A stretch of DNA of 64,000 nt from positions 62,001-126,000 of the forward strand of contig CAVPCW010000010.1 in assembly GCA_963702555.1 (NCBI GenBank), written 5' to 3'. A program made the translations under genes and the position numbers. Below are positions 33,782-42,905 of the stretch, piece after piece. Numbering within the stretch: the first letter of the stretch is position 1; every line of letters begins with the position of its first letter. This DNA comes from CAMFLJ01 sp963702555. GTDB lineage: Bacteria; Actinomycetota; Acidimicrobiia; Acidimicrobiales; Acidimicrobilacustridaceae. Under the pieces are notes generated by a model. It saw nothing but the letters and a program-made list of their open reading frames with translations, was not told where the DNA came from and made no database searches.

Positions 33782-34513
33782 ATGGGGGCCGCCCAGGTGG
33801 TGCTGGTCGCGGTCGCCGTGTTCACGTCGGCCGCCATCCAGAGCACCACGGGGTTCGGCTTCGCCCTCCTGGCGGTGCCGTTGATGGCGATCGTCATCCC
33901 GGCGGAGGAGGCGGTCGTGCTCGCCGGCGCCTTCTCACTGCTCACGGCCTCGACCCAGGCGATCACGCAGAGGGTGCACGCCGTGCGCCCGGTCGCCGGC
34001 CGGATGCTGCTCGGGGCGCTCGTCGGGGCACCCCTGGGCCTCGCGATCCTCACCATCACCACCGGTCGCCAGCTGCGCTTCTTCCTGGCCGGGGTGATCT
34101 TCGTCTTCCTCGCGCTGACGGTGCGGGGCTTCACCCTGCACCGGGCCGGGCGGGCGGTCGACCTCGGGGCCGGTGTCGTGGCGGGCGTGCTCAACACGTC
34201 GTTGTCCACCAACGGGCCGCCGATCGTGATGGCCCTGCACGCCCGGGAGATGCCCCCCGACCCGTTCCGGGGCACGATCGCCGCGGTCTTCACCGGCTCG
34301 AACATCATCGCCGTCACGCTGTTCGCCGCCACCGGCCGCTACGACGTCGACTCGCTTGTGCTGTTCCTCGTGTCGCTGCCGGCGCTCGTGCTCGGCTACC
34401 TCGTGGGCTCGCGCCTGCGCGGTCGCTTCGACGCCGCCGCCTTCCGGCGCCTGACCCTGTGGCTGCTCGGCGTGACCGGGGTCGTCACCCTCGTCGGTGC
34501 CCTCCTCGCCTGA
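33782..34513 (+). CDS. TSUP-family (TauE/SafE-like) membrane permease
   Basis: 243 residues with about eight hydrophobic spans in two repeated halves, each opened by a conserved GFGFALLAVPL- or STNGPPIVMALH-type motif. TSUP members export sulfite or organosulfonates or move other anions. The substrate is not readable. Follows lysA by 15 bases on the same strand and may share its transcript. Confidence 0.8.
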   Translation: MGAAQVVLVAVAVFTSAAIQSTTGFGFALLAVPLMAIVIPAEEAVVLAGAFSLLTASTQAITQRVHAVRPVAGRMLLGALVGAPLGLAILTITTGRQLRFFLAGVIFVFLALTVRGFTLHRAGRAVDLGAGVVAGVLNTSLSTNGPPIVMALHAREMPPDPFRGTIAAVFTGSNIIAVTLFAATGRYDVDSLVLFLVSLPALVLGYLVGSRLRGRFDAAAFRRLTLWLLGVTGVVTLVGALLA

Positions 34514-34588
34514 CCCCGCCGTCCGCCCTCTGGCTCACCTGGTCGCAGATTCACCGACCACACGAGCCAGCGGGGGGCGGTGCACTGG

Positions 34589-35257
34589 TCAGGGCTCGCG
34601 GAGGCTGGTGGTCGGGAGGGGGAGGTGGGCGTCGAGGACGGGGATGAACGCCTCGACGTCGCCCTCGCCCGGCAGGGCCCGCAGCTCGTCGGCGGTGCGG
34701 CGGCTGCCGACGGCCCGGAAGGCCTCCCACGCCGAGGTGCGTATGGTCCACCCCGGCTCGGCATCGTGGCTGGTCCAGGTGCCCTCCGGCGACTCGATGA
34801 CCAGCGCGCCGACCTGCGCCTCGGTCAGCCCGCCGAGCAGGGTCTCGAGCGCCGCCGGCACGACGAGGTCGGCGGCGAGGGCCTCGTGGTCGGGGCGACC
34901 GACGGCGGCCCGCAGGTCGTGCTCGTGGGTGGCGAGGTCGTCGAGCAGCACGGCGGTGGCGCTCAGCACCCCGGCCACGGCCTCGTCGAGGGTCTCCCAC
35001 TCGGCGACCAGCTCGGCGACCGGCTGACCCCGTCGCTTCTCGACCAGGCCGTCGAGCCAGGTCTGCAGGTCGCCGTCGGGCAGGTCCCCAGCAGCGATCG
35101 CCGCCGGGAGGGCCATGTTGTGGGCGATCAGGTCGTGCACCGTCCACTCCGGGCACGACGGCACGGTCGTGGCCAGCTCCGCGGGCGTGAGATCGAGGGC
35201 GATGGCGCACATGCGGCTGCGCACCGCCCGGTAGGCGTCGAGAAGGTCGGTCCCCAT
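34589..35257 (-). CDS. Maleylpyruvate isomerase/DinB-like family protein
   Basis: 222 residues. DinB-fold N-terminal domain MGTDLLDAYRAVRSRMCAIALDLTPAELATTVPSCPEWTVHDLIAHNM with the metal-ligand His (HDLIAHN), the DLATHEHDLRAAVG second site, and a C-terminal SCP2-like half (from about 110). Mycothiol-dependent enzyme family, substrate unknown. Sits between lysA/TSUP and hom on the opposite strand, interrupting the conserved order. Confidence 0.75.
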   Translation of the reverse strand: MGTDLLDAYRAVRSRMCAIALDLTPAELATTVPSCPEWTVHDLIAHNMALPAAIAAGDLPDGDLQTWLDGLVEKRRGQPVAELVAEWETLDEAVAGVLSATAVLLDDLATHEHDLRAAVGRPDHEALAADLVVPAALETLLGGLTEAQVGALVIESPEGTWTSHDAEPGWTIRTSAWEAFRAVGSRRTADELRALPGEGDVEAFIPVLDAHLPLPTTSLREP

Positions 35258-35265
35258 GGCCGCCG

Positions 35266-35271
35266 ACCGTA
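35266..35271 (-). promoter_or_regulatory. -10 box TACGGT for the second MDMPI gene
   Basis: Minus-strand TACGGT ends 8 bases before ATG 35257. Confidence 0.45.
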
Positions 35272-35346
35272 GACGCCGACGACGCGGGTGGCCCGCCCGG
35301 CCGGTCGTCGCCCGGAACCCCGTCGGACCGGTCACCCCGCCCCCGG

Positions 35347-35352
35347 TAGCCT
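35347..35352 (+). promoter_or_regulatory. -10 box TAGCCT, leaderless start of hom
   Basis: TAGCCT ends 7 bases before GTG 35360. It selects this start over the GTG at 35288. Confidence 0.55.
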
Positions 35353-35359
35353 CGCCCGG

Positions 35360-36676
35360 GTGAACGGACCCGTGGTACGGGTCGGCGTGCTCGGTTGCGG
35401 CACGGTCGGCTCCTCGCTCATCGCCCTCGTGCAGCGCCAGCGCGCCACCATCGCCTCGCGCACCGGGCTGCAGCTCGACGTCTCCCGGGTCGCGGTGCGC
35501 GACGCGGGCCGGCCCCGTCCGGTCGAGCTGCCTGCCGAGGCCTTCACCACCGACGCCGCCGGCCTCGTCAACGACCCCTCGGTCGACGTCGTCGTCGAGC
35601 TCATGGGTGGCATCGAGCCCGCCCGCACGCTGGTGCTCGAGGCCCTCGCCGCCGGCAAGCCGGTCGTCACCGCCAACAAGGCCCTGCTCGCCACCCACGG
35701 CGCCGAGCTCTTCGCCGCCGCTGAGGCCTCCGGGGTCGACCTGCTCTTCGAGGCCGCCGTCGCCGGTGGCATCCCGTTCGTGCGCCCGCTGCGCGAGTCC
35801 CTGCTCGGCGAGCCCGTGCACCGGGTGCTCGGCATCGTCAACGGCACCACCAACTTCATCCTCACGCGCATGACCGAGTCGGGTGCCGACTACGCCGACG
35901 CCCTGGCCGAGGCCCAGGCGCTGGGGTTCGCCGAGGCCGACCCCACCGCCGACGTCGAGGGCCTCGACGCGGCCGCCAAGATCGCCATCGTGGCGTCCAT
36001 CGCCTTCGGCGCCGACGTCACCGCCGACGACGTGGTCGCCGAGGGCATCAGCGGCATCACCGCCGCCGACATCGCCTTCGCCGGCCGCCACGGATTCGTG
36101 GTGAAGCTGCTGGCCCTGGCCGAGCTGGTCGACGGCGCCGACGGGCCCGAGATCGGCGTGCGGGTCAACCCGGTGCTCGTGCCCGAGACCCACCCGCTCG
36201 CCTCCGTGCGCGAGAGCTTCAACGCCGTGTTCGTCCAGGGCGACGCCGTCGGCGACCTCATGTTCTACGGCCGCGGTGCGGGCGGCGATCCCACCGCCAG
36301 CGCCGTGCTCGGCGACCTCATCGACGCCGCCGTCAACCTCAACAGCGGCGCCCACGCCTCGATCGGCCGTCTCGCCCCGGCCCGCATCCGTCCCGCCGAG
36401 CAGTCGTCGTCGGCCTACTACGTCAGCATCCAGGCGGCCGACCGCCCCGGCGTGCTGGCCGCGGTCGCCGGCGTGTTCGGCGAGCACGGCGTGTCGATCG
36501 CCTCGATGGAGCAGGAGGGCGGGGCCGACGAGGGCCGGGCCCGCATCGAGTTCATCACCCACCTGGCCGTCGAGCGCGACCTGCGGGCCACCCTCGCCGC
36601 GCTGCGCGGCCTCGAGGTCGTGCACCAGGTCGGCAGCGTGATCCAGGTGCTCACCTCCGAGGAGGCCGAGTCGTGA
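35360..36676 (+). CDS. hom: Homoserine dehydrogenase
   Basis: 438 residues, converts aspartate semialdehyde to homoserine. NAD(P)-binding VGVLGCGTVGSSL at the N-terminus, GIVNGTTNFILTRM, DVEGLDAAAKIAIVASIAFG (catalytic region), and a C-terminal ACT domain (about 355-435, YYVSIQAADRPGVLAAVAGVF) for feedback control by threonine. Start GTG 35360 fits the leaderless box. thrC overlaps by 4 bases (GTGA), so the genes are coupled. Confidence 0.96.
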   Translation: MNGPVVRVGVLGCGTVGSSLIALVQRQRATIASRTGLQLDVSRVAVRDAGRPRPVELPAEAFTTDAAGLVNDPSVDVVVELMGGIEPARTLVLEALAAGKPVVTANKALLATHGAELFAAAEASGVDLLFEAAVAGGIPFVRPLRESLLGEPVHRVLGIVNGTTNFILTRMTESGADYADALAEAQALGFAEADPTADVEGLDAAAKIAIVASIAFGADVTADDVVAEGISGITAADIAFAGRHGFVVKLLALAELVDGADGPEIGVRVNPVLVPETHPLASVRESFNAVFVQGDAVGDLMFYGRGAGGDPTASAVLGDLIDAAVNLNSGAHASIGRLAPARIRPAEQSSSAYYVSIQAADRPGVLAAVAGVFGEHGVSIASMEQEGGADEGRARIEFITHLAVERDLRATLAALRGLEVVHQVGSVIQVLTSEEAES

Positions 36677-38085
36677 GCCGGCTCACCTATGTCAGCACCC
36701 GCGGCTCGGCGCCCGAGCTGGGCTTCGCCGACGTCCTGCTCGCCGGGCTCGCCCGCGACGGCGGCCTCTACGTGCCGTCCGAGTGGCCGTCGCTCACCGT
36801 CGGCACCCTCGGTCGCTTCGCCACGATGAGCTACGCCGAGGTCGCCACCGAGGTCATGTGGCCCTTCGTCGAGGGCGCGCTCGACCGCGACACCTTCGCC
36901 TCGATCGTCGCCGACTCCTACGCCACGTTCGACTCGCCCGACGTCGTGCCCCTCACCGACCTCGGTGACGGCATGTGGCTGGCCGAGATCTTCCACGGCC
37001 CCACCCTCGCCTTCAAGGACATCGCCCTGCAGCTCGTCGGGCGCCTGTTCGACCACGAGCTCACCCGCCGGGGCGAGCGGGTCACCGTCGTCGGGGCCAC
37101 GTCGGGCGACACCGGGTCGGCCGCCATCGAGGCTCTCCGCGACCGCGCCTCGGTCGACGTGTTCATCCTCCATCCGGCCGGTCGCGTCTCCGAGGTGCAG
37201 CGCCGGCAGATGACCACCGTCGACGCCCCCAACGTCCACAACATCGCCGTCGAGGGCACGTTCGACGACTGCCAGGACCTCGTGAAGGCGCTCTTCGCCG
37301 ACGACGGCTTCCGGGACCGCCGCCACCTCTCCGCGGTGAACAGCATCAACTGGGCCCGGGTGATGGCACAGATCGTCTACTACGTCACCAGCTCCGCGCG
37401 CCTCGGTGGGGGAGAGGGGCACCCCGTCGCCTTCTCGGTGCCCACCGGCAACTTCGGCAACGTGTTCGCCGGCTACGGCGCCCAGCGCATGGGCACCCCG
37501 ATCTCGCAGTTCGTCGTGGCCTCCAACCGCAACGACATCCTCACCCGGTTCCTCACCACCGGGACGATGACGATCGGCGAAGTCCACCCGACGCTCAGCC
37601 CGAGCATGGACATCCAGGTCTCGTCGAACCTCGAGCGCCTCCTGTTCGAGCTCTACGGCCGCGACGGCGACGCCATCGCCGAGCTCATGGCCCGCTTCCG
37701 GGCCGAGGGCACGGTCTCGGTCGACAGCGGCCGCCTCGATCTCCTCGCCGAGCACTGGTCCGCCGGCCGGGTCGACGACGAGAGCACCTCGGCCACCATC
37801 AGGGACCTCTACGAGCGCACCGGGATGCTCATCGACCCGCACACCGCGGTGGGCCTCGCCGCGGCGCGCGAGGCCCGGGCCGACGCCCGTGTGCCGATGG
37901 TCGTGCTCTCCACGGCCCATCCGGCCAAGTTCCCCGACGCGGTCGAAGCAGCCACCGGGGTGCGCCCGCCCCTGCCGGCCCACCTCGCCGACCTGTTCGA
38001 GCGCGAGGAACGGTTCGAGACCGTCGCCAACGACTACGAGGTCGTCCGCGGCCGCATCGAATCCACCCTCGACGCACCCGGCTGA
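36673..38085 (+). CDS. thrC: Threonine synthase (long form)
   Basis: 470 residues with FKDIALQL (PLP lysine K115) and VGATSGDTGSAAIEAL, SVPTGNFGNVFAGYGAQRMG and the N-terminal STRGSAPELGFADVLLAGLARDGGLYVP of the long, Escherichia coli-like form. Most actinobacteria carry the shorter form (about 360 residues), so this may be an older or transferred version. Converts O-phosphohomoserine to threonine and therefore needs a homoserine kinase. GTG start overlaps the hom stop (GTGA). Confidence 0.95.
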   Translation: MSRLTYVSTRGSAPELGFADVLLAGLARDGGLYVPSEWPSLTVGTLGRFATMSYAEVATEVMWPFVEGALDRDTFASIVADSYATFDSPDVVPLTDLGDGMWLAEIFHGPTLAFKDIALQLVGRLFDHELTRRGERVTVVGATSGDTGSAAIEALRDRASVDVFILHPAGRVSEVQRRQMTTVDAPNVHNIAVEGTFDDCQDLVKALFADDGFRDRRHLSAVNSINWARVMAQIVYYVTSSARLGGGEGHPVAFSVPTGNFGNVFAGYGAQRMGTPISQFVVASNRNDILTRFLTTGTMTIGEVHPTLSPSMDIQVSSNLERLLFELYGRDGDAIAELMARFRAEGTVSVDSGRLDLLAEHWSAGRVDDESTSATIRDLYERTGMLIDPHTAVGLAAAREARADARVPMVVLSTAHPAKFPDAVEAATGVRPPLPAHLADLFEREERFETVANDYEVVRGRIESTLDAPG

Positions 38086-38119
38086 ACGCGCGCCCCCCGA
38101 GTTGGGCCAGAATCGGCCC

Positions 38120-39268
38120 ATGAAGTACGTGGTCTGCGTCCCCGACGGCTGTGCCGACGAGCCCGTGCCCGAGCTGGGTGGCCGCACGCCGCTGGAGGCG
38201 GCGTCCACCCCCACCCTCGACGCGCTGGCTGCTCGCGCCGAGCTCGGCCGTGCCGGGGTGATCCCCCCGGGGCTCCCGCCCGGCTCCGACGTCGGCAACA
38301 TGTCCATCTTCGGCTACGACCCCGCCCGCTTCCACACCGGCCGGGCCCCGATCGAGGCGGCTGCGCTCGGCCTGAAGCTGCGGCCCGACCAGGTCGCGTA
38401 CCGGTGCAACCTCGTCACCGTGGGCGCCGACGGCACCATGGTCGACTTCGCCGGGGGCCATCCCTCCACCGATGCCGCCGCCGAGGTCATCAAGGCCCTC
38501 GACGCCGCGCTCGGCGGCGACGGCCTCGAGTTCCACCCCGGCGTGCAGTACCGCCACATCCTGGTGGCCCCGGCCGACTGGGCCGAGGCCGACTGCACCC
38601 CGCCGCACGACCTCACCGGCAAGCCCGCGGTGTGGCCCACCGGCGCCGCCGCCTCGAAGCTGCAGCGCCTGATGGACGCCTCCCGCGAGGTGCTCGCCGA
38701 CAGCGACCTCGCCGCCACCCAGATCTGGCTGTGGGGCCAGGGCTTCCAGCCCCAGATGCAGAGCTTCGAGGAGGCCTACGGGCTCGACGCCGGTCTGGTC
38801 ACCGCCGTCGACCTGGTCCGCGGCCTCGGCGTGCTCACGGGTATCGAGGTCGTCGACCTCGAGACCGCCACCGGCTGGTACGACACCGACTACGAGGGCA
38901 AGCGCGACGTCGCCCTCGGCGCCCTCGCCGACGGCGCCGACCTCTTCATCGTCCACGTCGAGGCCACCGACGAGGCCGGTCACGCCGGCAACGTCGAGGA
39001 GAAGGTCAAGGCGCTCGAGAACTGGGACCGACGCATCCTCGCCGGCCTGGTCGAGGGCCTCGACCGGCTGGGCCCGTGGCGGATGCTGTTGCTGCCCGAC
39101 CACGCCACGCCGTTGGGCATCCGCACCCACACCTCCGATCCGGTGCCCTACCTGCTGGTCGACTCCCAGGTCGACGGCCCGGGCGGCGTCTACACCGAGG
39201 CCGGCGTGGCCGACCTCGACCTGGTCCCGGGCCACGAGCTGATGGCCCGCCTCGTCAGCGTCCGCTGA
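38120..39268 (+). CDS. ApgM-like alkaline-phosphatase-fold enzyme, proposed homoserine kinase
   Basis: 382 residues, archaeal-type phosphoglycerate mutase family: metal-binding MKYVVCVPDGCADEP (Asp), GSDVGNMSIFGYDP (nucleophile Ser region), VHVEATDEAGHAGNVEEKVKALENWDRRI (Asp/His ligands) and LLPDHATPLGIRTHTSDPVPYLL. The subgroup with GSDVGNMS is described as proposed homoserine kinase (TIGR02535-type, clustered with hom/thrC). It follows thrC by 34 bases and occupies the place of thrB in mycobacteria, with no GHMP-type thrB in the window. Plain phosphoglycerate mutase remains the alternative. Confidence 0.78.
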   Translation: MKYVVCVPDGCADEPVPELGGRTPLEAASTPTLDALAARAELGRAGVIPPGLPPGSDVGNMSIFGYDPARFHTGRAPIEAAALGLKLRPDQVAYRCNLVTVGADGTMVDFAGGHPSTDAAAEVIKALDAALGGDGLEFHPGVQYRHILVAPADWAEADCTPPHDLTGKPAVWPTGAAASKLQRLMDASREVLADSDLAATQIWLWGQGFQPQMQSFEEAYGLDAGLVTAVDLVRGLGVLTGIEVVDLETATGWYDTDYEGKRDVALGALADGADLFIVHVEATDEAGHAGNVEEKVKALENWDRRILAGLVEGLDRLGPWRMLLLPDHATPLGIRTHTSDPVPYLLVDSQVDGPGGVYTEAGVADLDLVPGHELMARLVSVR

Positions 39269-39353
39269 TCCCGCTCGGGGGCTGAAGTCCGCCCCCGGCC
39301 GTGCCGATGTCATCCTCCGGTGCCTCTTGGCACCCCCGACGACAGGAGCCCCG

Positions 39354-39863
39354 GTGGGATACGGCTACACGCACTACAACGACGAGGCGTTTCTCTCGGC
39401 CGCGGCCACTGCCGCCCTCGACGGTGAGCCCGTCGTCGCCGCCGGGATCTTCTCGTGGGCCGGTCTCTCGGCCGCCTACGCCGTGGGCGGCATGGTCGGG
39501 GCGACGGGCGCGTCGGTTGCGACCGACTCCGCCGTCGGCGCCGGTCTCGGCGCTGCGGTGGGCGGTCGTCTCGCCGCCGAGGAGACGGCGTCGGCGCGGG
39601 GCGAGACCGTCCCCCTCGTGGTGGCGGTGACCGCCGACGCGGTGCACCTGCTCGACTGGGACGGCGAGGCCGCGGGCCCGGAGATCCGCCGTTTCGACCG
39701 GGCCCGGCTCGACACCGAGGTGCGGCATCTGGGCGCCTCGTTCTTCGTCACCCTCACCGACCGCGAGTCCGGTGAGCACTACTCGATCCACGGGGCGAAG
39801 GGGCCCCTGGCCCGGGGCCGTCGCCCGGACCACGCGGTGATGGTCGAGCTGGGCCTGGCCTGA
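39354..39863 (+). CDS. Gly/Ala-rich protein with one long hydrophobic segment (hypothetical)
   Basis: 169 residues. GTG 39354 has AGGAG 6 bases upstream. The N-terminal 70 residues contain a Gly/Ala-rich hydrophobic stretch (about 25-65) like a membrane-inserting or pore-like glycine-zipper segment. The C-terminal half reads as a beta-rich domain (VVAVTADAVHLLDWDGE...FFVTLTDRESGEHYSIHGAKG). No family recognised. Ends in a strong hairpin. Confidence 0.6.
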   Translation: MGYGYTHYNDEAFLSAAATAALDGEPVVAAGIFSWAGLSAAYAVGGMVGATGASVATDSAVGAGLGAAVGGRLAAEETASARGETVPLVVAVTADAVHLLDWDGEAAGPEIRRFDRARLDTEVRHLGASFFVTLTDRESGEHYSIHGAKGPLARGRRPDHAVMVELGLA

Positions 39864-39871
39864 AACGGCGA

Positions 39872-39901
39872 GAGCCCGCCCCCCGAGTGGGGAGCGGGCT
39901 C
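39872..39901. terminator. Hairpin between convergent genes
   Basis: 8-bp stem GAGCCCGC/GCGGGCTC plus an inner C4/G4 stem with a 4-base loop, between the hypothetical gene (+) and the DUF4397 gene (-). Confidence 0.7.
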
Positions 39902-39931
39902 CTGCTGTGCAGCTGAGCGGAGCGGGATCGC

Positions 39932-40711
39932 TCAGCCGGTCATGGCCGGGTTGGCGGCGACACCGGCGGCCGCGGCGGGAGCCGTGGTCGGGGTGGTGGC
40001 CGGCGTGGTGGGCACGTCGATCACCTGCTGGACGAGGCCCAGCGGGAAGGACTGGTTGGAGGCGGAGCCCGTGGCGTAGACGATGACGTTCTTGGCAGCC
40101 GGGATGGCGACGCTGCCGGGCGAGAGCGCCGGGAGCGGGGTGCCGTCGGTCAGCTGGACCTGGACGTCGTAGGTGCCGGCCGGGAGCACGGCCGAGGCCT
40201 GGGCGCCGGGGGCGAGGTTGGCGATGGCGACGGTGCCGTTGACGAGGACGTTCACCGGAGGAGCGTCGGCCGCGTGGCGGACGGTGACCCGGGAGGAGCC
40301 CTCGGGGACGGCGCTGAGGTCGTTCTCGAAGGGCGTCAGGGCCGGACTGCCGGTGCTGAGGTCGGCGATGACGGAGAGGTTGGCACCGCTCGGGACGTCG
40401 AGGGTCTGGTTGATCACCTGGTTGCCGGGCACGGTCGGGTCGTCACCGGTGGCGACGACGATGACGGGCAGCGAGCCGGCGGGGAGGGTAAGCGGGCCGG
40501 CCACGTCGCCGTACTGGAAGTCGGTGAGGGCCTTGTTCGCGGGGTCGGTGCCACCGGCGTAGACGTCGACGGCGACGCCGGGGATGCCGTGGACGATGTA
40601 GACGCTGCTGTCGGCAGCGCCGGCTCGGCCGGCGAAGAGCGGCACCATCAGCGCCAGGGCGGCGGCCAGCGCCATGAAGGCGACCAGAGGTCGTCGGACG
40701 GTCGTGCTCAC
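39932..40711 (-). CDS. Secreted DUF4397 domain protein
   Basis: 259 residues. Signal peptide (about 1-32, cleavage near AGA-ADS), then two DUF4397-type repeats (SSVYIVHGIPGVAVDVYAGG and SSRVTVRHAADAPPVNVLVNG), each with a V.H..PGV/APPVNV core, and an Ala/Thr/Pro tail. The family is cell-surface and of unknown function. GTG start with GGGAGA Shine-Dalgarno. TTTAGTACTAA lies in the upstream region. Confidence 0.82.
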   Translation of the reverse strand: MSTTVRRPLVAFMALAAALALMVPLFAGRAGAADSSVYIVHGIPGVAVDVYAGGTDPANKALTDFQYGDVAGPLTLPAGSLPVIVVATGDDPTVPGNQVINQTLDVPSGANLSVIADLSTGSPALTPFENDLSAVPEGSSRVTVRHAADAPPVNVLVNGTVAIANLAPGAQASAVLPAGTYDVQVQLTDGTPLPALSPGSVAIPAAKNVIVYATGSASNQSFPLGLVQQVIDVPTTPATTPTTAPAAAAGVAANPAMTG

Positions 40712-41036
40712 AGGTGTCTCCCTTGTGTCGTGCCGAGACCCCGTTCGGGCCGTCGGGCATTAGTACTAAACGTCCGAAGCCATCCCGCATTCCGGATCAC
40801 GAGAATTTTCTTTCGTGCATCCCGCTTCGGGGCGGTTGCCCACCCCTGGCGGGACACCTACGCTTCGGGAGTCGCCCGCCGGCCGCGTCCACGCAGCCGG
40901 GCCCGGGTGCCTCTCCCCGCCGTCCGGCGGACCGGCCCGGCTCTGTGCCCCGGCCACGACCCCCTTTCCCACAACCGTGGTCACCGGCCGTGTGCGTCCT
41001 GCGCCCGTCGGCCGCCACACGACGAGGACGACCGAC
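40712..41036. other. Intergenic region, DUF4397 and rho leaders
   Basis: 325 bases between divergent genes. Holds a TTTAGTACTAA stretch (40759-40772) that may be the DUF4397 promoter core, an AT-rich patch GAGAATTTTCTTTCG near 40801-40816, and the rho leader. No tRNA, ORF or clear structured RNA is seen. Rho leaders often host autogenous attenuation, which could apply here. Confidence 0.5.
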
Positions 41037-42800
41037 ATGTCCGAACTGGAACGCTCCGCCCTCGAGGCCAAGGACCGCGACGAGCTGGTGGCGATCGCCA
41101 CCGCCCTCGGCGGCAAGCCCGCCTCCCGCGCCAAGAAGGCCGACATCGTCAGCCTGATCCTCGACCTCACCGGGGTCACGTCCTCCGGCGGCGACGACGC
41201 CGCCGAGGCGGCCCCGTCCGACACCGAGGCCGATCCGGCCGCGACCACCGACGCCACCGCCACCGCCACAGACGACGCCGAGGGCCCGACGGCCGACGCC
41301 GGCGACGCACCCGAGGCGCCCGCCCGCAAGCCGCGGTCGCGTCGGGGCCGAGGTGGTGCCGCCCAGGAGCAGGGCGACGAGCCCGGCACCGACGGCCCGG
41401 CCGAGCCGGCCGTCGACGCCGCCGACGACTCGGCCTCCGCCGATGCGGCCGACGACGGTGACACCGACACCGATGCCGACGCCGACCGGGGCCCCGAACG
41501 CGCCGAGCGCGAGCCCCGGAGCGGCCGGGGCGAGGGCTCCCAGGGTGACGAGCGCAACGACGCCGACGGTGAGCAGGGTGAGGGCGGCGGTCGTCGTCGC
41601 CGCCGCCGGGGCCGCGACCGTGGCGATCGGCCCGCGGGTGGGGGCGAGCGCCCCGACGAGCCGTTCAACGGCGAACCCGTCGAGGTCGAGGGCATCCTCG
41701 ACCTGCGCGACGAGGGCTACGGCTTCATCCGGGTCAAGGGCTACCTCCCGAGTCGCGACGACGTCTACGTCTCGGTCAAGCAGACCCGCCAGTTCTCCCT
41801 CCGCCGCGGCGACCTCATCACCGGCGCCAGCCGCCCCGCCAGCCGCAACGAGAAGAACCCGGCGCTGCTGCGCATCGACTCGGTCAACGGCGTCGATCCC
41901 GAGCAGGCGCGGGCCCGCCGTCGCTTCGAGGACCTCACCCCGTTGTTCCCCGACGAGCGCCTGCACCTGTCGAGCCGCGACGAGCCGTACAACATGACCG
42001 CCCGGATCGTCGACCTCATCGCCCCCATCGGCAAGGGTCAGCGCGGCCTCATCGTGTCGCCGCCCAAGGCGGGCAAGACCACGATCATGAAGCAGATCGC
42101 GGCGTCGATCGAGAAGAACAACCCCGAGGTCCACCTCATCGTGCTGCTCGTCGACGAGCGCCCCGAGGAGGTCACCGACATGCGTCGCTCCATCAGCGGC
42201 GACGTCGTGGCCTCGACCTTCGACCACCCGGCCGAGGAGCACACCGCCATCGCCGAGCTGGTCATCGAGCGGGCCAAGCGCCTGGTCGAGGACGGCAGGG
42301 ACGTCGTGGTCATCCTCGACGGCATCACCCGCCTCGCCCGGGCCTACAACCTGGCGGCCCCGCAGGGTGGCCGGGTCATGTCCGGCGGCATCGACACCGG
42401 CGCCCTCTACCCGCCGAAGAAGTTCTTCGGCGCCGCCCGCAACGTCGAGGAGGGTGGCTCGCTCACCATCCTCGCCTCCGCCCTGGTCGAGACCGGCTCG
42501 AAGATGGACGAGGTCATCTTCGAGGAGTTCAAGGGCACGGGGAACATGGAGCTCCGCCTCGACCGCCGCATGGCCGAGCGCCGCGTGTACCCCGCGATCG
42601 ACGTCGACGCCTCTTCCACCCGCCACGAGGAGCTGCTGTTCGACCGCAAGCAGCTCCAGCTGGTCTGGAAGCTGCGCCGGGTCCTCTCGGGCATGGCCTC
42701 CGACAGTGGCAGCGGTGCGGCAGGCCTCGAGATGCTCATCGACCGCCTCGGCAGCTTCCGCACCAACGACGAGTTCCTGGCCGAGATCGCCAAGGGCTGA
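41037..42800 (+). CDS. rho: Transcription termination factor Rho
   Basis: 587 residues. N-terminal Rho_N helical domain (about 3-45, DRDELVAIATALGGKPASRAKKADIVSLI), a long acidic/Arg-Gly-rich insert (about 55-210) common in actinobacterial Rho, RNA-binding cold-shock-like domain (about 215-290, EGILDLRDEGYGFIRVKGYLP), and the ATPase with Walker A PPKAGKTT near 342 and the Q-loop/R-loop region. Hexameric helicase that releases RNA polymerase. ATG 41037 has GAGGACG upstream. Confidence 0.97.
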   Translation: MSELERSALEAKDRDELVAIATALGGKPASRAKKADIVSLILDLTGVTSSGGDDAAEAAPSDTEADPAATTDATATATDDAEGPTADAGDAPEAPARKPRSRRGRGGAAQEQGDEPGTDGPAEPAVDAADDSASADAADDGDTDTDADADRGPERAEREPRSGRGEGSQGDERNDADGEQGEGGGRRRRRRGRDRGDRPAGGGERPDEPFNGEPVEVEGILDLRDEGYGFIRVKGYLPSRDDVYVSVKQTRQFSLRRGDLITGASRPASRNEKNPALLRIDSVNGVDPEQARARRRFEDLTPLFPDERLHLSSRDEPYNMTARIVDLIAPIGKGQRGLIVSPPKAGKTTIMKQIAASIEKNNPEVHLIVLLVDERPEEVTDMRRSISGDVVASTFDHPAEEHTAIAELVIERAKRLVEDGRDVVVILDGITRLARAYNLAAPQGGRVMSGGIDTGALYPPKKFFGAARNVEEGGSLTILASALVETGSKMDEVIFEEFKGTGNMELRLDRRMAERRVYPAIDVDASSTRHEELLFDRKQLQLVWKLRRVLSGMASDSGSGAAGLEMLIDRLGSFRTNDEFLAEIAKG

Positions 42801-42815
42801 TCTCGCCGAGCCGGC

Positions 42816-42835
42816 CCGGTGCCACATGGCACCGG
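42816..42835 (+). terminator. Hairpin between rho and rpmE
   Basis: Perfect 8-bp stem CCGGTGCC/GGCACCGG with a 4-base loop, 15 bases after rho. May end rho transcripts or attenuate into rpmE. Confidence 0.55.
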
Positions 42836-42905
42836 CGCCGGATTGCGATTCCGGGCAGTTCCCGGCACACTTGACGGTCCCCTTGTTTTCCACTGGAGCG
42901 CAGCC

